Assembly: GCA_028571685.1 (NCBI GenBank)
Contig: CM053146.1
Location: 117,279,431-117,343,430, forward strand
Reading direction: 5' to 3'
From: Heterohyrax brucei
Taxonomy: Eukaryota; Chordata; Mammalia; Hyracoidea; Procaviidae
Length of the DNA stretch: 64,000 bases
Part shown: positions 43,541 through 55,080 of the stretch, piece after piece
Numbering within the stretch: the first letter of the stretch is position 1
Layout: every line of letters starts with the position of its first letter
Notes under the pieces: generated by a model
Database searches by the model: none
What the model saw: the letters and a program-made list of their open reading frames with translations, nothing else
Told to the model about the DNA's origin: nothing
Made by a program: the position numbers and the translations under genes

Positions 43541-45345
43541 GTCAACATCGGATAAAAACTTCACTGGCACAAACGACTTAAACACAACCTCTCATCAAAC
43601 ACTAACTGAACAATAAGCGGTTCTGACACAGAGTCAACTCCCAGAAAGCCAGGCCTAAAAATAAAATCACATTCATTTATGAAAGAGCGGGAGACATTGT
43701 ATATACTTAAGGATAAGCCCTCTCAGGAGTGAGCAGAGAAAAAATCGCCAAGCTACTGGTTCCTGGCTGAACATGGGACAATAAACATAAGCTCCCCAAA
43801 GCCCAAATGGTGACAGCGGTCTCCAGGCTACACACACAACCCAAAATAAAAAGTAAAAATCTCAATGGCTGTGTACAGTTAAGTATATTCTTTGACCAAT
43901 GGCTTATGCCAATCTAGAGTGACTCCTAGGTACACAAGCTGAAAAAAAAAAAAAAAGGCAAGAAAAATGTCCAAGCAGAAACATCAGAAGTTGCACACTG
44001 TTGAGGAAATAGACTTTGCAGGAGTGGTTTAGCCACGTCACTAAGTAAATAAATAAAGGACAAAGCAAACAGCTTCCACCTCAGGACAAGGGGTGGTGGC
44101 TGTGGTCAGTATCTAGAATGGCAATAATACATGACTAAAAGTGTCCAGTTATCATTTAAAAAGAATTTATAAGGCATGCAAAGAAACAGTAGCACCAGAT
44201 ATACCTGACACACAGATCTTGGTTCAAATGACTGATACTATACAAGATGAGACTGGAGTAGTTCATAGTGCCAAAAAGTATGAAATTACTACCAAAATAA
44301 ACAAATAAGTACACATCCATGGGAGGATGTCAAAGAACAGAGAAGCTAATAGAAAGAACTCCCACTAACCAAAACTGAAACAATTTGAGCAACAAAATAA
44401 AGTACTACTGGATAACAACTAAAACAAACAGAAAAATGAAGAATTAAATACATGGGGGATAGGAGGCAAATCTCACAGAAGGATTCCAAATACTTTATGT
44501 AAATAATCTACTCTTAAAGAAAACAAACAAACAAAAAAACCCTATTGCCATCAAGTTAATTCAAACTCATAGCGACCCTATAGGACAGAGTAGAATGCCC
44601 CATAGAGTTTCCAAAGACCACCTGATGGATTGTGAACTGCCAGTCTTTTGGTTAGCAGCCGTAGCTCTTAACCACTACACCACCATGGCTTCCACTCTTT
44701 AAGAGGGGACCATAAATTACTACTCTTTAAATGTGGGTTTTACATGGCCACTTCCTTCCAAAGAGTACAGAATGGAAAGGAAAAAAAATGACAGATAAGT
44801 TTACAGTGGAGAAACATGCCAAACAGTACCTCAGTCAGGTGATCAAGATCAATGTCAACAGTAATGAATTATGTTGATAATACATACCCTTGATATAATG
44901 AAATAACAAAGGCACTTTGCTTCTGTGATTTGGCTGCAAAAAACTCCTAACACCAATCTAATTAAGAGAAAAATACCAGGAAAATTCCTATAAGGGAGTA
45001 TCCTACAAAATAACACTGTCAGTGTCATCAAAAACAAGGAAAGCCTGAGCTACTGTCACAGTCAAAAGAAGTCTAAGGAAACATGAAAGCTAAACGCTAT
45101 GTACACCCTGGAACAACAACAAAACAAAAGATAATATTAAGAAAATCAGAATACACTATGGACTTTAGTTAACATTAATGTATATATACTGATTCTTTAA
45201 TCATAGTAAATGCTCCAAACTAATATAAGATATTAATAACAGGAAAAGTGGATGTGGGATATATAGGAACATTCTGTATTATTTTCTCAATCTTCTGTAA
45301 ATCTGAAACTGCTGTTCTAAAAAGTAAATTAAATTTATTTTAAAA
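43541..45345 (+). mobile_element. Old LINE-1 (or HAL1-like) remnant
   Basis: Decayed text ending with an old LINE-1 3' UTR (gactttagttaacattaatg, tcttctgtaaatctgaaac, tgttctaaaaag). The earlier part (to about 44450) is only loosely LINE-like. Interrupted by a reverse AfroSINE at 44527-44692. Confidence 0.45.
44527..44692 (-). mobile_element. AfroSINE, well preserved
   Basis: Reverse complement: ccctattgccatcaagtt, catagcgaccctataggac, agtttccaaagaccacc, gttagcagccgtagctc, ctacaccaccatgg. Confidence 0.9.
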
Positions 45346-45359
45346 GAAATCAATAATGA

Positions 45360-45775
45360 AGCAATACAAAAATAAAAAGACATGAGAGGTAGAGAAATAA
45401 AAATGGCAGATGCAAATGCAACCATATCAATAGTAACATTAAATATGAACTGTTAAATTGGATCAAAAGGAAGTGATTTCTGATTGGACTTTTTTTTAGA
45501 GGCCCAAACATGCACTGTTTACAACAAAGTAATTTTAGATTCAAAGATACAAAGAGGTGGAAATAAATTGAGAATAGAACAAAAATTAATAAAACCAAAA
45601 TTCTTTTAAAAGACCGTTAAAATTGACAACATTTTACCTAGACTTACCAAAGGAAAAAAAGATTCAAATTAGTAAAATCCAGATAAGAGAGGGGACATAA
45701 CCGTGAACTTTATAGAAATAGAAAGGAACACAAGAAACACTTACAAGAACAACTACATGCAACAAATTCTACTGC
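45360..45775 (+). mobile_element. LINE-1 ORF2 fragments
   Basis: aatagtaacattaaatatgaac resembles the start of ORF2, and accttacctag-type text at 45635 resembles a later part. Heavily decayed. Confidence 0.45.
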
Positions 45776-45777
45776 TC

Positions 45778-46347
45778 ATTTGTTGGTCTGTCACACTGTG
45801 GTGGTTTGTGTGTTTCTATAATGCTGGACGCTCTGTCACTAGCATTTCAAATGTCAGCAGGGTCCTCCAGGTTGGACAGGTTCAGTAAAACTCCTAGTCT
45901 AAGACAGACTGAGAAGAAGGACCTGATGATCTACTTATTCAAATATTGACTAGTAAAAATCTTCTGTCTAGCACTGGAACATTGTCTGATGTTGGGCTGA
46001 AAGACGAACAACGCGTGTCAGAAGTTACTCTAAATACAACTGGGGAAGGGTGTCCTCCTAAAAATAGGGTCGACCACAATGATGAGGATGGAGAAAAGCT
46101 TTTGAGACTTTCATTTGCTAATGTCACATAACTCAAAATGAGAAAAAAAAATAGCCATAAGCATCCATCAACAAATGGAACATGGAACGTATGAACAACA
46201 TTTGAATCTAGGAGAATCTGAAATCATCAAAACCGGAATAGAACTCTTGAAGATAGATATCCCAGGTATCAGTAAGCTGAAATGGACTAGTACTGGCCAT
46301 TTTGAACCAGACAATCATATGGCTTATCATGCCAAGAATGACAAATT
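45778..46347 (+). mobile_element. RTE/BovB LINE, 5' part (left of the LINE-1 insertion)
   Basis: Begins with the RTE 5' block (tttgttggtctgtcacactg). It runs through attgtctgatgttgggc and gtgtcctcctaaaaatag to tattggccattttgaacc-like text and gccaagaatgacaaatta. The same element resumes at 51936, so the LINE-1 landed within it. Confidence 0.75.
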
Positions 46348-47351
46348 AGGGGCGGAGTCAAGATGGCGGACTAAGCACACATCTCCTTATATCCCTCTGG
46401 AAACCAAGACCTGAACTGACAATCAAACAGAGCCTTCTGAGCACCTAATCAGCCTCAGGACACGGTACAGAGCTGTTAATTGGGACTTCATATCACTGGG
46501 CAAGAAACCTCCTGTCTTTCGCTGACTCCCGCTGCTGGCTAGCCCCGGCTCTCACGGAGGGAAGGTAAACGCACCAGTTTGACTTTTTTTTTCCCTCTGT
46601 CTCGGTTGGCGGGCAGAGCTGGGTCCTGCCTGGCGGCTGGACTCAGACTCGCTGCTAAGGGGACAGGCAGGCAAAATTCCCATATTCTGAGAGCCAGGCT
46701 TGGGACTCTGTTAATTTAGCCATTTTGAGCCTTTCGTTTAGTAGCTGCCTCAGCGGGCTTTGCGCGGAACTTTGCAGTCAGTATGCGGGACGCCATGTTG
46801 GTACCGAGATTTTAGCGGGACCTCGTTCTTAGTCTGGGAGTCAGTGCCTGCAAATGGGACAGCACTTTGCCGACAGAAAAGTAGTGATTTTGCACAGTGC
46901 TGCCTACGTTGGGGGCCCTGCAACAGAAGCAGAGGAATCACTACCTCTCGGCACCTTTAGCCCCCCTGTCTGCTGCCTCTGTGGGGGATGCCATCTTGGA
47001 TACGGTGGCCGCAGCTGGACCTAATTCTTAGCTTGGGAGCCAGAGCCTGCCCACAGGAGAGAGCACTTTCCTATCACAAAACCAGTACTCGACGCAGTGT
47101 TGGATAAGGCTAGGCCCTGTCAGTAGAGGCCAACAGGGCAGTAGCATTGCTGTATTCTGAACTAGTTTGTTATCATCTGGGGTTGGATATAGTGGCGCTT
47201 ACTTTGTCAGGTGAGAAGAGGGACCTCTACACCTGAAAATCTAACTGACTTGTGAACTGGTCAGGTACCTTTTGCTTTACAGTTGAAGACAGCCTAGAGA
47301 AACATTTGCAATCCATCCTCACAGTACCTCTTCCAGCCTCTATATACTCAC

Positions 47352-48188
47352 ATGGGACCCAAAAAGCAACAGACAATTGTGGTATACAAACAATCACTCA
47401 TGGCTTCAGAAGGCTCCCAAACAAAGCAACCAAGGAGTTTTCCAGATGAAGAAACTTTTGTGAAAGCATCAGGAAGTGAATACAAATTGATTATATACAG
47501 AGCCCTTCTAGACCTTATACAAAATGCAGCAGAACAAAGTGAAAAATTAAACAAGTTGTTCAATCTGATGGAACACCAGTACTCTGAAATCCAACAGATC
47601 AAGAAGAAAATCAAAGACATAGAAACTTCCATGCAAAGCCAAGAAAACAGAATGGAACAAATGGAAAAAAGAATTTCTGACTTAGAAGACAGAGCTACTG
47701 CTCCCAGCATCTGTGAGCAGAAGTCAGAAAAAAGAAACAAGAAAAATGAAGAAACATTAAGAAGCATGTGGGACTCTATTAAGAGGAACAACCTTCGATT
47801 AATTGGAGTCCCTGAACAGGGTGAGACATCTGAGAACACAGAGAGTATTGTTGCTGAGCTGCTGAAAGAAAACTTCCCAGAAATCATGAAGGAAGAGTAT
47901 ATAGACATCTCAGATGCATATCGTACACCACCCAATATAGATCTCAAAAGAAAGACTCCAAGACATATTATAATCAAGCTTAACAAAATGAAACACAAGC
48001 AGCAACTCTTAAAGGCAGCAAGACTCAAGGCAAAGCTAACATTCAGAGGGAAACCCTGTAGGCTCTCGTCAGATTTCTCAGCAGAAACCATGCTGGCACG
48101 GAGACAGTGGCAAGACACATTCAAAGTCTTGAAGGAGAAGAACTTCCAACCAAGAATTATATATCCTGAAAAACTGTCTTTCAAATGA
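47352..48188 (+). pseudogene. LINE-1 ORF1 protein (C-terminus shifted)
   Basis: 278 codons from ATG (MGPKKQQTIVVYK). Residues about 45-115 form a heptad-rich coiled coil (KLNKLFNLMEHQYSEIQQIK onwards), which trimerises the protein. An RRM-like domain follows (about 140-205: RNNLRLIGVPEQ, ENFPEIMKEEYIDI), then the C-terminal domain (HIIIKLNKMKHKQQLLKAAR). The frame ends at YPEKLSFK. The next bases encode about 40 more residues of the usual C-terminus only in another frame, so a single-base change shortened it. LINE-1 ORF1p binds the element's RNA as a chaperone. Usual length is a little over 300 residues. Confidence 0.85.
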
Positions 48189-48708
48189 AAATGAAATTAA
48201 GACATTCCCAGATAAACAGAAACTCAGAGACTTTGTAAAAACCAAACCCAAACTACAAGAAATACTGAAAAAAGTTCTTGGCTTTGGCTTAGAAGAACAA
48301 AACCACTAACTTTATATTTTAGAACTACACACTACTCAATACTCATTTAGGGAAGGCTCCAAAGTAAATCACAGCTTTGATATGGAAAGAAGCAATCCAG
48401 TGATCATCATGAAAACTATGGTGTCATCATAATAAAAAGAGGGATGTACTACAGTCGTTATAGTCCTTCCAGATGGAGAGGAAGATGACCAGACTGGTAG
48501 TAATTAAAATTGGGTTTATAAATAGTTTATTAAGGGAGTTCAGAGGGGCAGCTGTAAAGCACAACAAAGATGTAGCATACCATTTCAAGAAATCTAACAC
48601 ACAAGTCTCAACAACTATAAAACCAGCTCTGAAAAAGAGTGTCCCAGAACAGACTACTAAGATCAACAGAGAAAACATCAACATAGAAATAAACATAAAC
48701 ATAACACA

Positions 48709-50828
48709 ATGGCAGCAGTGAACACATACCTATCAATAATTACATTGAATGTGAATGGACTGAATGCTCCAGTAAAGAGACACTGAGTGTCATCTTGGAT
48801 CAAAAGACACGACCCATCCATACATTGTCTACAAGAAACTCACTTGAGACCTAAAGACAGGAACAAACTGAAAATTAAAGGATGGAAGAATATATATCAA
48901 GCTAACAATGAACAAAGAAGAGCAGGGTTGGCAATTCTAATCTCAGACAAAATCAATTTTAACATCAAATCCACCATCGTTGACAAAGATGGTCACTATT
49001 TATTGCTGAAAGGTTCAGTACACAAGCAAGACTTAACTATATTAAATATTTATGCACGTAATGCCAGAGCACCTAAATATGTCGAAGAAACACTGACTAC
49101 ACTCAAAAGAGAGTTAGATGACTCTACAATAATAGTGGGAGACTTTAACACTCCACTCTCTTTACTAGACAGATCATCTAGAAAAAAGCTCAGTAAAGAT
49201 ACAGAAGACCTCATTGACACAATTAACCAACTAAACCTCATTGATATATACACAACCTTCCACCCATCAGCAGACAACTACACCTTCTTCTCCAGTGCAC
49301 ATGGAACATTCTCCAGAATTGACCATGTGATAGGCCATAATGCAATGCTCAACAAAATCCATACCATTGAATTACTGCAAAGCATCTTCTCAGATCATAA
49401 AGCCATAAAAGTTGAAATCAATAGCAGAAATAACAGAGATAGAAAGTGGAACTCTTGGAAACTGAACAACATCTTGCTCAAAAAAACATGGGTTATAGAG
49501 GAAATCAAGGACGAATTAAAGAAATTCATGGATTCCAATGAGAACGAAAACACTTCCTACCAGAACCTATGGGAAATAGCAAAAGCAGTGCTCAGAGGTC
49601 TGTTTATCTCCATAAATGCAGACATCTGGAAGGAAGAAAGAAACCAAATCAAGGAAGTAACTCTACAGCTTGAACAAGTAGAAAGAGAACAACAGAGGAA
49701 CCCCTCGGGCACCAGAAGAAAGGAGATCATAAAGATTAGAGCAGAGCTAAATGAATTAGAGAATAGAAAAACAATTGAAAAAATTGAAAAGACCAAAAGC
49801 TGGTTTTTTTGAAAAGATCAACAAAATTGATAAACCACTGGCTAAACTTCCTAAAGAAAAGCAGGAAAGGAAACAAATAACCCAAATTAGAAATGAGAGG
49901 GGAGTTGTCACCACAGATGCAACAGAAATCAAAAATATCATAACAGAATACTATGAAAGACTGTACTCTAACAAATTTGAAAACCTAGGGGAAATGGACC
50001 AATTCCTTGGCTCATATCACCTACCCAAATTATCACAACATGAGGCAGAACAACTTAATAAACCCATCACAAAGGAAGAGATTGAAAAGGTCATCAAAAC
50101 ACTGCCGACCAAAAAAAAGTCCAGGCCCAGATGGCTTCACGGCAGAATTCTACCAAGCATTTAGAGAAGAGTTATCCCCAATACTACTGAGACTATTTCA
50201 CAGTATAAAAAGGGATGGAGTACTCCCAAACTCATTCTATGAAGCCAGCATAACCCTGATACCTAAGCCAGGGAAAGATCCAACAAAGACAGAGAACTAC
50301 AGACCGATATCACTCATGAACCTAGATGCAAAAATCTTCAACAAAATTCTTGCCAACAGAATACAACAACATATCAAGAAAATAATCCATCATGACCAAG
50401 TGGGATTCATACCAGGGATGAAAGGCTGGTTCAACATCAGGAAAACAATTAATGTGATTAACCATATAAATAACACAAAAGACAAGGATCACCTGATTTT
50501 GTCCATTGATGCAGAAAAGGCATTTGATAAAGTCCAACACCCATTCATGCTAAAAACTCTTGGCAAAATGGGCATAGACGGCAAATTCCTCAACACAATA
50601 AGGGCCATTTATACAAAGCCGATTGCCCACATCATCCTGAATGGAGAGAGACTGAAAGACTTTCCCTTGAGATCAGGATCTAGACAAGGATGCCCACTCT
50701 CACCTCTCCTTTTCAACATTGTGCTAGAAGTTCTAGCCAGAGCAATTAGACAAGATGAAGAAATAAAGGGCATCTGCATCAGCAAAGAGGAAGTTAAAAT
50801 CTCTCTGTTTGCAGATGATAAAGAATAA
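48709..50828 (+). pseudogene. LINE-1 ORF2 (endonuclease and part of RT)
   Basis: Starts at ATG 48709. Codon 26 is TGA (48784-48786), where relatives have an Arg codon, consistent with CpG decay. The frame then runs 48787-49812: endonuclease with IHCLQETHL (catalytic Glu), VGDFNTPLS (Asp/Asn) and IFSDHKAIK (Asp-His). A T7 run (49804-49810) shifts the frame to 49775-50164, and an A8 run (50111-50118) shifts it to 50007-50828. The reverse transcriptase part has [12 protein letters not shown] (motif A), [13 protein letters not shown] (motif B) and LFADD (motif C), and ends immediately after. The thumb and Cys-rich C-terminus are deleted. Endonuclease and RT normally act together in target-primed reverse transcription. 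This copy cannot. Confidence 0.85.
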
Positions 50829-51935
50829 CGATGATTCCAGGAAACATCTCCTAACCTGGTTTCAACTGGAGGACATTATGTTGAGTGAAAGTAGTCAGCA
50901 ACAAAGGGACAAATACTGTATGAGACCTCTATGATAAGACCTCAAAAACAGACTTGTGTATAGAAGAAAAGACTCTTTGACAGCTGCAAGGGAGGGGAGG
51001 GAGGGAGGGCGAGGGGGGGAGGGTTTAGTTTAGATAGTTACTAGAAATCTAGTTGGGAGAAAGCGGTGATAGCACACATTAGAAACAAGAACAACATTAA
51101 GTGGACTTCAGCATAACTTGAGTAGTCCTTCCATCTTAAGTCAATACTACAAGGATAGAGTAGCTGGGGCAGGGGGCAGGGGACCATGCTCTTAGGTGAA
51201 TTCCAGGCCATTTGGCACAACTAGCACTTTGCTTAGAGAGCTCTCTGCACCCCACATTGGTGAGTGGCGTCTGGGGTCTTAAAAGCTGCCAAGCTGCCAT
51301 CCGAGGACACAGCAAATGGTCCCAACTCAGCAGGAACGGATGCTCACTGAGGACCAAAATGACATGAGGTAAAGACAACCGAGAAGACAGAGAGACCCAC
51401 ATCAGTGGGTGCCTACATCAACTTGGGACCGGAAGAACCGGATGGTGCCCGGCCACCACCAGTGATAGCCACGATGGAGCTCACAGAGAGGAGCCTCACT
51501 GGCAACACAAGAATAAAAAGGGGTGCATCATGAGATCTCCACTAAAAGACCTCAATTGATGGTCCAGCAGTCTTGGGGTTCCTCTGAGAGCATGGCCCCC
51601 GGCCCTGATGCTGCCCTTTCCCATAAATTATAACAAAGGTCCACTCTTTGGACAGGAATGGATTGGACTTCGCAACGTAGAGTGACCACATATTGGAAGC
51701 ACTTTGTGGTTATAAACATCTACAGGATTTCATCTTGGTGACCTCTGGCTGGAGAAAGGGGAGTGGATGGAGAGGAGAGGGAAGGAGGCTGTTGGGAGGA
51801 TGAGACATGTATGGAGCAGAGAGGAATAGTGTGCAGTCACCGGACAGGGAGAGCATTGGAAGCTGCATATAGGTGGGCATGTAAATTTATACGTGAATGT
51901 ACATTTTCACTCAGTTATGTTAAATTTTAAAAAAT
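50823..51935 (+). other. LINE-1 3' UTR
   Basis: Begins at the deletion joint (gatgattccaggaaac) with the ttatgttgagtgaaagtagtc block. Contains a G-rich stretch (gggaggggagggagggagggcg at about 50990) and ends with tacattttcactcag and an A/T-rich tail. The same text occurs at 2616-3290 and 19075-19300. Confidence 0.75.
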
Positions 51936-52269
51936 GTTGCATTCACCAAAAAAATCCGAGCTCTATCCTAAAGTACAATGCTGTCAGTGATAGGATAACA
52001 TCCACATGCTTACAAGGAAGACCATTTCATACGACTATTATTCGAATTTACATGCCAACCACTAACACCAAAGATGAGGACATTGAAGGTTCTTACCAAT
52101 TTTGCAATCTGAATTGATCAAACATGCAATCAAGATGCATTACTAATTACTGGTGATTGGAATGCAAAACTGGAAACAAAGAAAGATAAGTAGCTGGAAA
52201 ATAAAGCTTCAATGACAGAAAAGATGCCAGATATGCATGGTAAAATTCTGCAAGACTAATGATCTGTTG

Positions 52270-52436
52270 GAAACTGGTGGTATAGCGGTAAGTATTACAG
52301 CTCCTAACCAAAAGCTCAGTGGTCCAAATCCGCCAGGCACACCTTGGAAACTCTATGAGGAAGTTTTCCTCTGTCCAATAGGGTGTCTGTAAGTTGGAAC
52401 TGACTCAACAGCAGAGGGTATGGGTTTTTTGGTTTT
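52270..52436 (+). mobile_element. AfroSINE inside the RTE
   Basis: Sense copy: ctggtggtatagcggtaag, ctcctaaccaaaagctcag, ctctgtccaatagggtgtc, gttggaactgactcaacagc. Confidence 0.85.
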
Positions 52437-52466
52437 AATGATCTAGTCACTGGTAATACCTTTTTT

Positions 52467-52515
52467 GAATGACATAAATGTATTATGTCATTCATAATGA
52501 CATAATGACATACTA
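52467..52515. repeat. Short hairpin and direct repeats
   Basis: gaatgacata (52467-52476) is mirrored by tatgtcattc (52484-52493), a 10-bp stem with a 7-base loop. It is followed by three aatgaca-type direct repeats. Confidence 0.8.
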
Positions 52516-53639
52516 GGTGACTATACATCCAGTATTGGCCAGATGGAATACACAGACATCAAATCGACTACATCCGTGGACAGAGAAGATGGAGAAGTTC
52601 AATATCAGTCAGATCAAGTCCAGGTACCAACAGCAGAACAGACCATCATTTGCTCATGTGCCAGGTCAAGGTAATGGTGAAGAAAATTAAAACAGTTCAC
52701 AAGAACTAAAATACAACCTTGAGTATATCCTACCTAAAATTAGAGATCATCTCAAAAACAGATTTGACACATTGAATACTAATGACAAAAGACCAGATGA
52801 GTTGTGGGATGGCATTAAGGACAGCATACATGAAGAAAGTAAGAGATCATTATAAGATAAGAAAGAAAGAAAAAATCAAAATCCATGTCAGAAGACACTG
52901 AAAATTGCTCTTAAACTCTAACTAAAGTGAAAGGAAGAAATTATGAAGTAAAAGAGTGGAACAAAACATTTCAAAGGGCAACTTGAGGTGTCAAACTAAA
53001 GTATTATAACATAAAGTGCAAAGACCTGGAGCTATAAAACCAAAAGGGAAGAACACTCAGCATTTCTCACACTGAAAGAATTGAAGGAAAACTTCAGGCT
53101 TCAAGTCTCAATACTGAAGGATTCTATAGAGAAAACATTGAGTGATGCAGGAAACATCAAGAGAAGATGGAAGGAAGACACAAGGTCATTGTACCTAAGA
53201 GAATCAGTTGTCAACCATTTCTGGAAGTAGTATGTGACCAAGAGCTGCTGTATTGAAGAAGAAGTCTGAGCTGCACTGAAGGCATTGTTGAAAAACAGGG
53301 CTCCAGGAACTGGTGTAAAACCAACTGAGATTCTTCAACAGTTGCAACACTGGAAGTACTCACTTGTTTGTGCCAAGAAATCTGAAAGACTGCTACCTGG
53401 TCAGTCAAATTGAAAAGATCTATATTTGTGACCATTCCAAAGAAAAGTGATTCAAAAGAATTTGGAAATTATTGAACAAGATGATTAATATCTCGTGGAA
53501 GTAAAATGTTGTTGAAGGTAATTCAAAAAAGGTTGCAACAGTATGTTCACAAGGAACTTTAAGAAATTCAAGTCAGATTCAGAAGGGGACATAGAATAAG
53601 AGATATCACTGTTGATGTCAGATGAATCCGGGCTGAAAG

Positions 53640-54543
53640 CAGAGAATATCAGAAAGATATTTACCTGTGTTTTATTGACTATACAGAAGCACTAAACTAT
53701 GTGGATCATAACAAATTATGGATAACATTGCAAAGAGTGGAAATTCTGAAACAAACGTGCATAGACCAAGAGGCAGTTGGTCAAACAGAACACTATATAG
53801 CTCGAAGTCAGTAAAAGTATGCCTCAGGGTTGTATCCTCTCACCACACTTTTTCAATCTGCATGCAGAGCAACTAATCTCAGAAGCTGGACTATGTGGAG
53901 AAGGGCACTGCATCAGGACTGAAGGAAGACTCATCAACAATGTGCTGTATACAGATGACAGAATCTTGCATGATGAAAGTGAAGAGGACTTGAAGCCCCT
54001 AGTGATGAAGTCTGCAACCATCAGTATAGATTACACCTCAACATGAAGAAGACAAAAATCCTCACAACTGGACCAATAAACAATATCATGATAAATGGAA
54101 AAAAAATGGAAGTTGTCAAGAATTTTATTTTACCTGGATCCATGATCAATGTCTACGAAAGCAGTAGACAAGAAATAAACGACACATCGCACTGGGCAAA
54201 TCTGCTACAAAAGACCTTTTTAAAAATACTAAAAAGCAAGGCTTTACTTTGAGGACCGAGGCATGCTTCGCCTGAGCCATGGTATTTTCAATCGCTTATA
54301 TGATTTGAAAGCCAGACAATGAATAAGCAAGATCAAATAAGAGTCGATGCCTTTGAATCATGGTGTTGGCAAAGAATATTGAATATATTGTGGACTGCCA
54401 GAAGAATTAACAAATATCTCTTGGAAGAAGTACCCCCAGAATATTCCTTAGAACCTAGAAGAGTGAGACTTTGTCTCACATACTTTGTACACGTTATCAG
54501 GAGAGACAAGTCCCTGAAGAAGACATCACACATGGTAAAATAG
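53640..54543 (+). pseudogene. RTE reverse transcriptase and C-terminal relic
   Basis: Decoded pieces in changing frames: DYTEALNYVDHNKLW-like (about 53680), the motif-B-like PQGCILSPHFFNLHAEQLI (53819), a YTDDRIL box (about 53950), and the CWQRILNILWTARRINKYLL C-terminal block (54319-54543). The catalytic pair DD is still visible in the third motif. Several stops and frameshifts occur. Same family as 7457-8304. Confidence 0.75.
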
Positions 54544-54712
54544 ATGGTCAGCAAAAAAGAGGAAGACCTTTAACAAGATGGATTGACACAGTGACTACAA
54601 CAATGGGCTCAAGCATAACAATGGCGAGGATGGTGCAGGGCTGGGCAGTGGTTAGCTCTGTTATCTACAGAGTAACTATGAGTAGAAATTGACCAACAGT
54701 ACCCAACAACAA

Positions 54713-54837
54713 CAAATTATATAACTTAGGTGAAAAATAACTTTAAAAAATATCTAGTAAGACATAAATTAACAAAACTCACTTGAAAAGAAATAGAAAA
54801 TATTAATAGATCTAAAACAAGAGAATATTGGATATTT
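54713..54837. other. LINE-1-like scrap
   Basis: A-rich text (gacataaattaacaaaactc) reminiscent of ORF2. It may be the continuation of the LINE-1 scrap left of the RTE at 45360-45775. Confidence 0.35.
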
Positions 54838-55080
54838 GTATGCCAGGCATTGTGCTAAGTGCCTTAGTTGATTTATTTTGTTTAATTTTCACAATGCTAT
54901 GGGATAGGCATTAATATCATTTAAATTTTGCAAATGGAGAAATCGAGACGTAAAGATGTTAAATAATTCATCTATGGCCACATTGCCAAAAAACTGTAGA
55001 AGCAAAACGTAAGCTCAAGAAATCTAACTCCATTATTTGTGTATCTTGATGATACCATGATTATACCATACTGCTTAGAT
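54838..55080 (-). mobile_element. MIR SINE
   Basis: Reverse-complement MIR: gccaggcattgtgctaagtg, cacaatgctatgggataggc, tgcaaatggagaaatcgag. Clear core match. Confidence 0.8.

Larger units (their letters stand above)
46348..51935 (+). mobile_element. LINE-1 with intact 5' end, internally deleted in ORF2
   Basis: Starts with the LINE-1 5' UTR signature (ggggcggagtcaagatggcgg), so it is not 5'-truncated. A GC-rich 5' UTR (46348-47350) is followed by ORF1 (47352-48188), a spacer, ORF2 (from 48709), and a 3' UTR from about 50823 to an A-rich end near 51935. ORF2 stops just after the third reverse transcriptase motif and joins the 3' UTR, so about half of it is missing. It is inserted in an RTE LINE. 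Several single-base frame breaks mark it as inactive but less old than the surrounding LINE-1 relics. Confidence 0.85.
51936..54712 (+). mobile_element. RTE/BovB LINE, 3' part (right of the LINE-1 insertion)
   Basis: Resumes at tgttgcattcaccaaaaa and continues through the endonuclease part (actattattcgaatttacatgcc, attactggtgattggaatgc). The reverse transcriptase and C-terminal region follow, then the 3' end (caatgggctcaagcataac, cccaacaacaacaaa). Interrupted by an AfroSINE at 52270-52436. All frames are broken. Confidence 0.8.

Noticed and set aside
47348-48184. 278-codon minus-strand open frame over LINE-1 ORF1
   Set aside because: Exact antisense shadow of ORF1. The hydrophobic appearance comes from reverse reading of Lys/Glu-rich codons.
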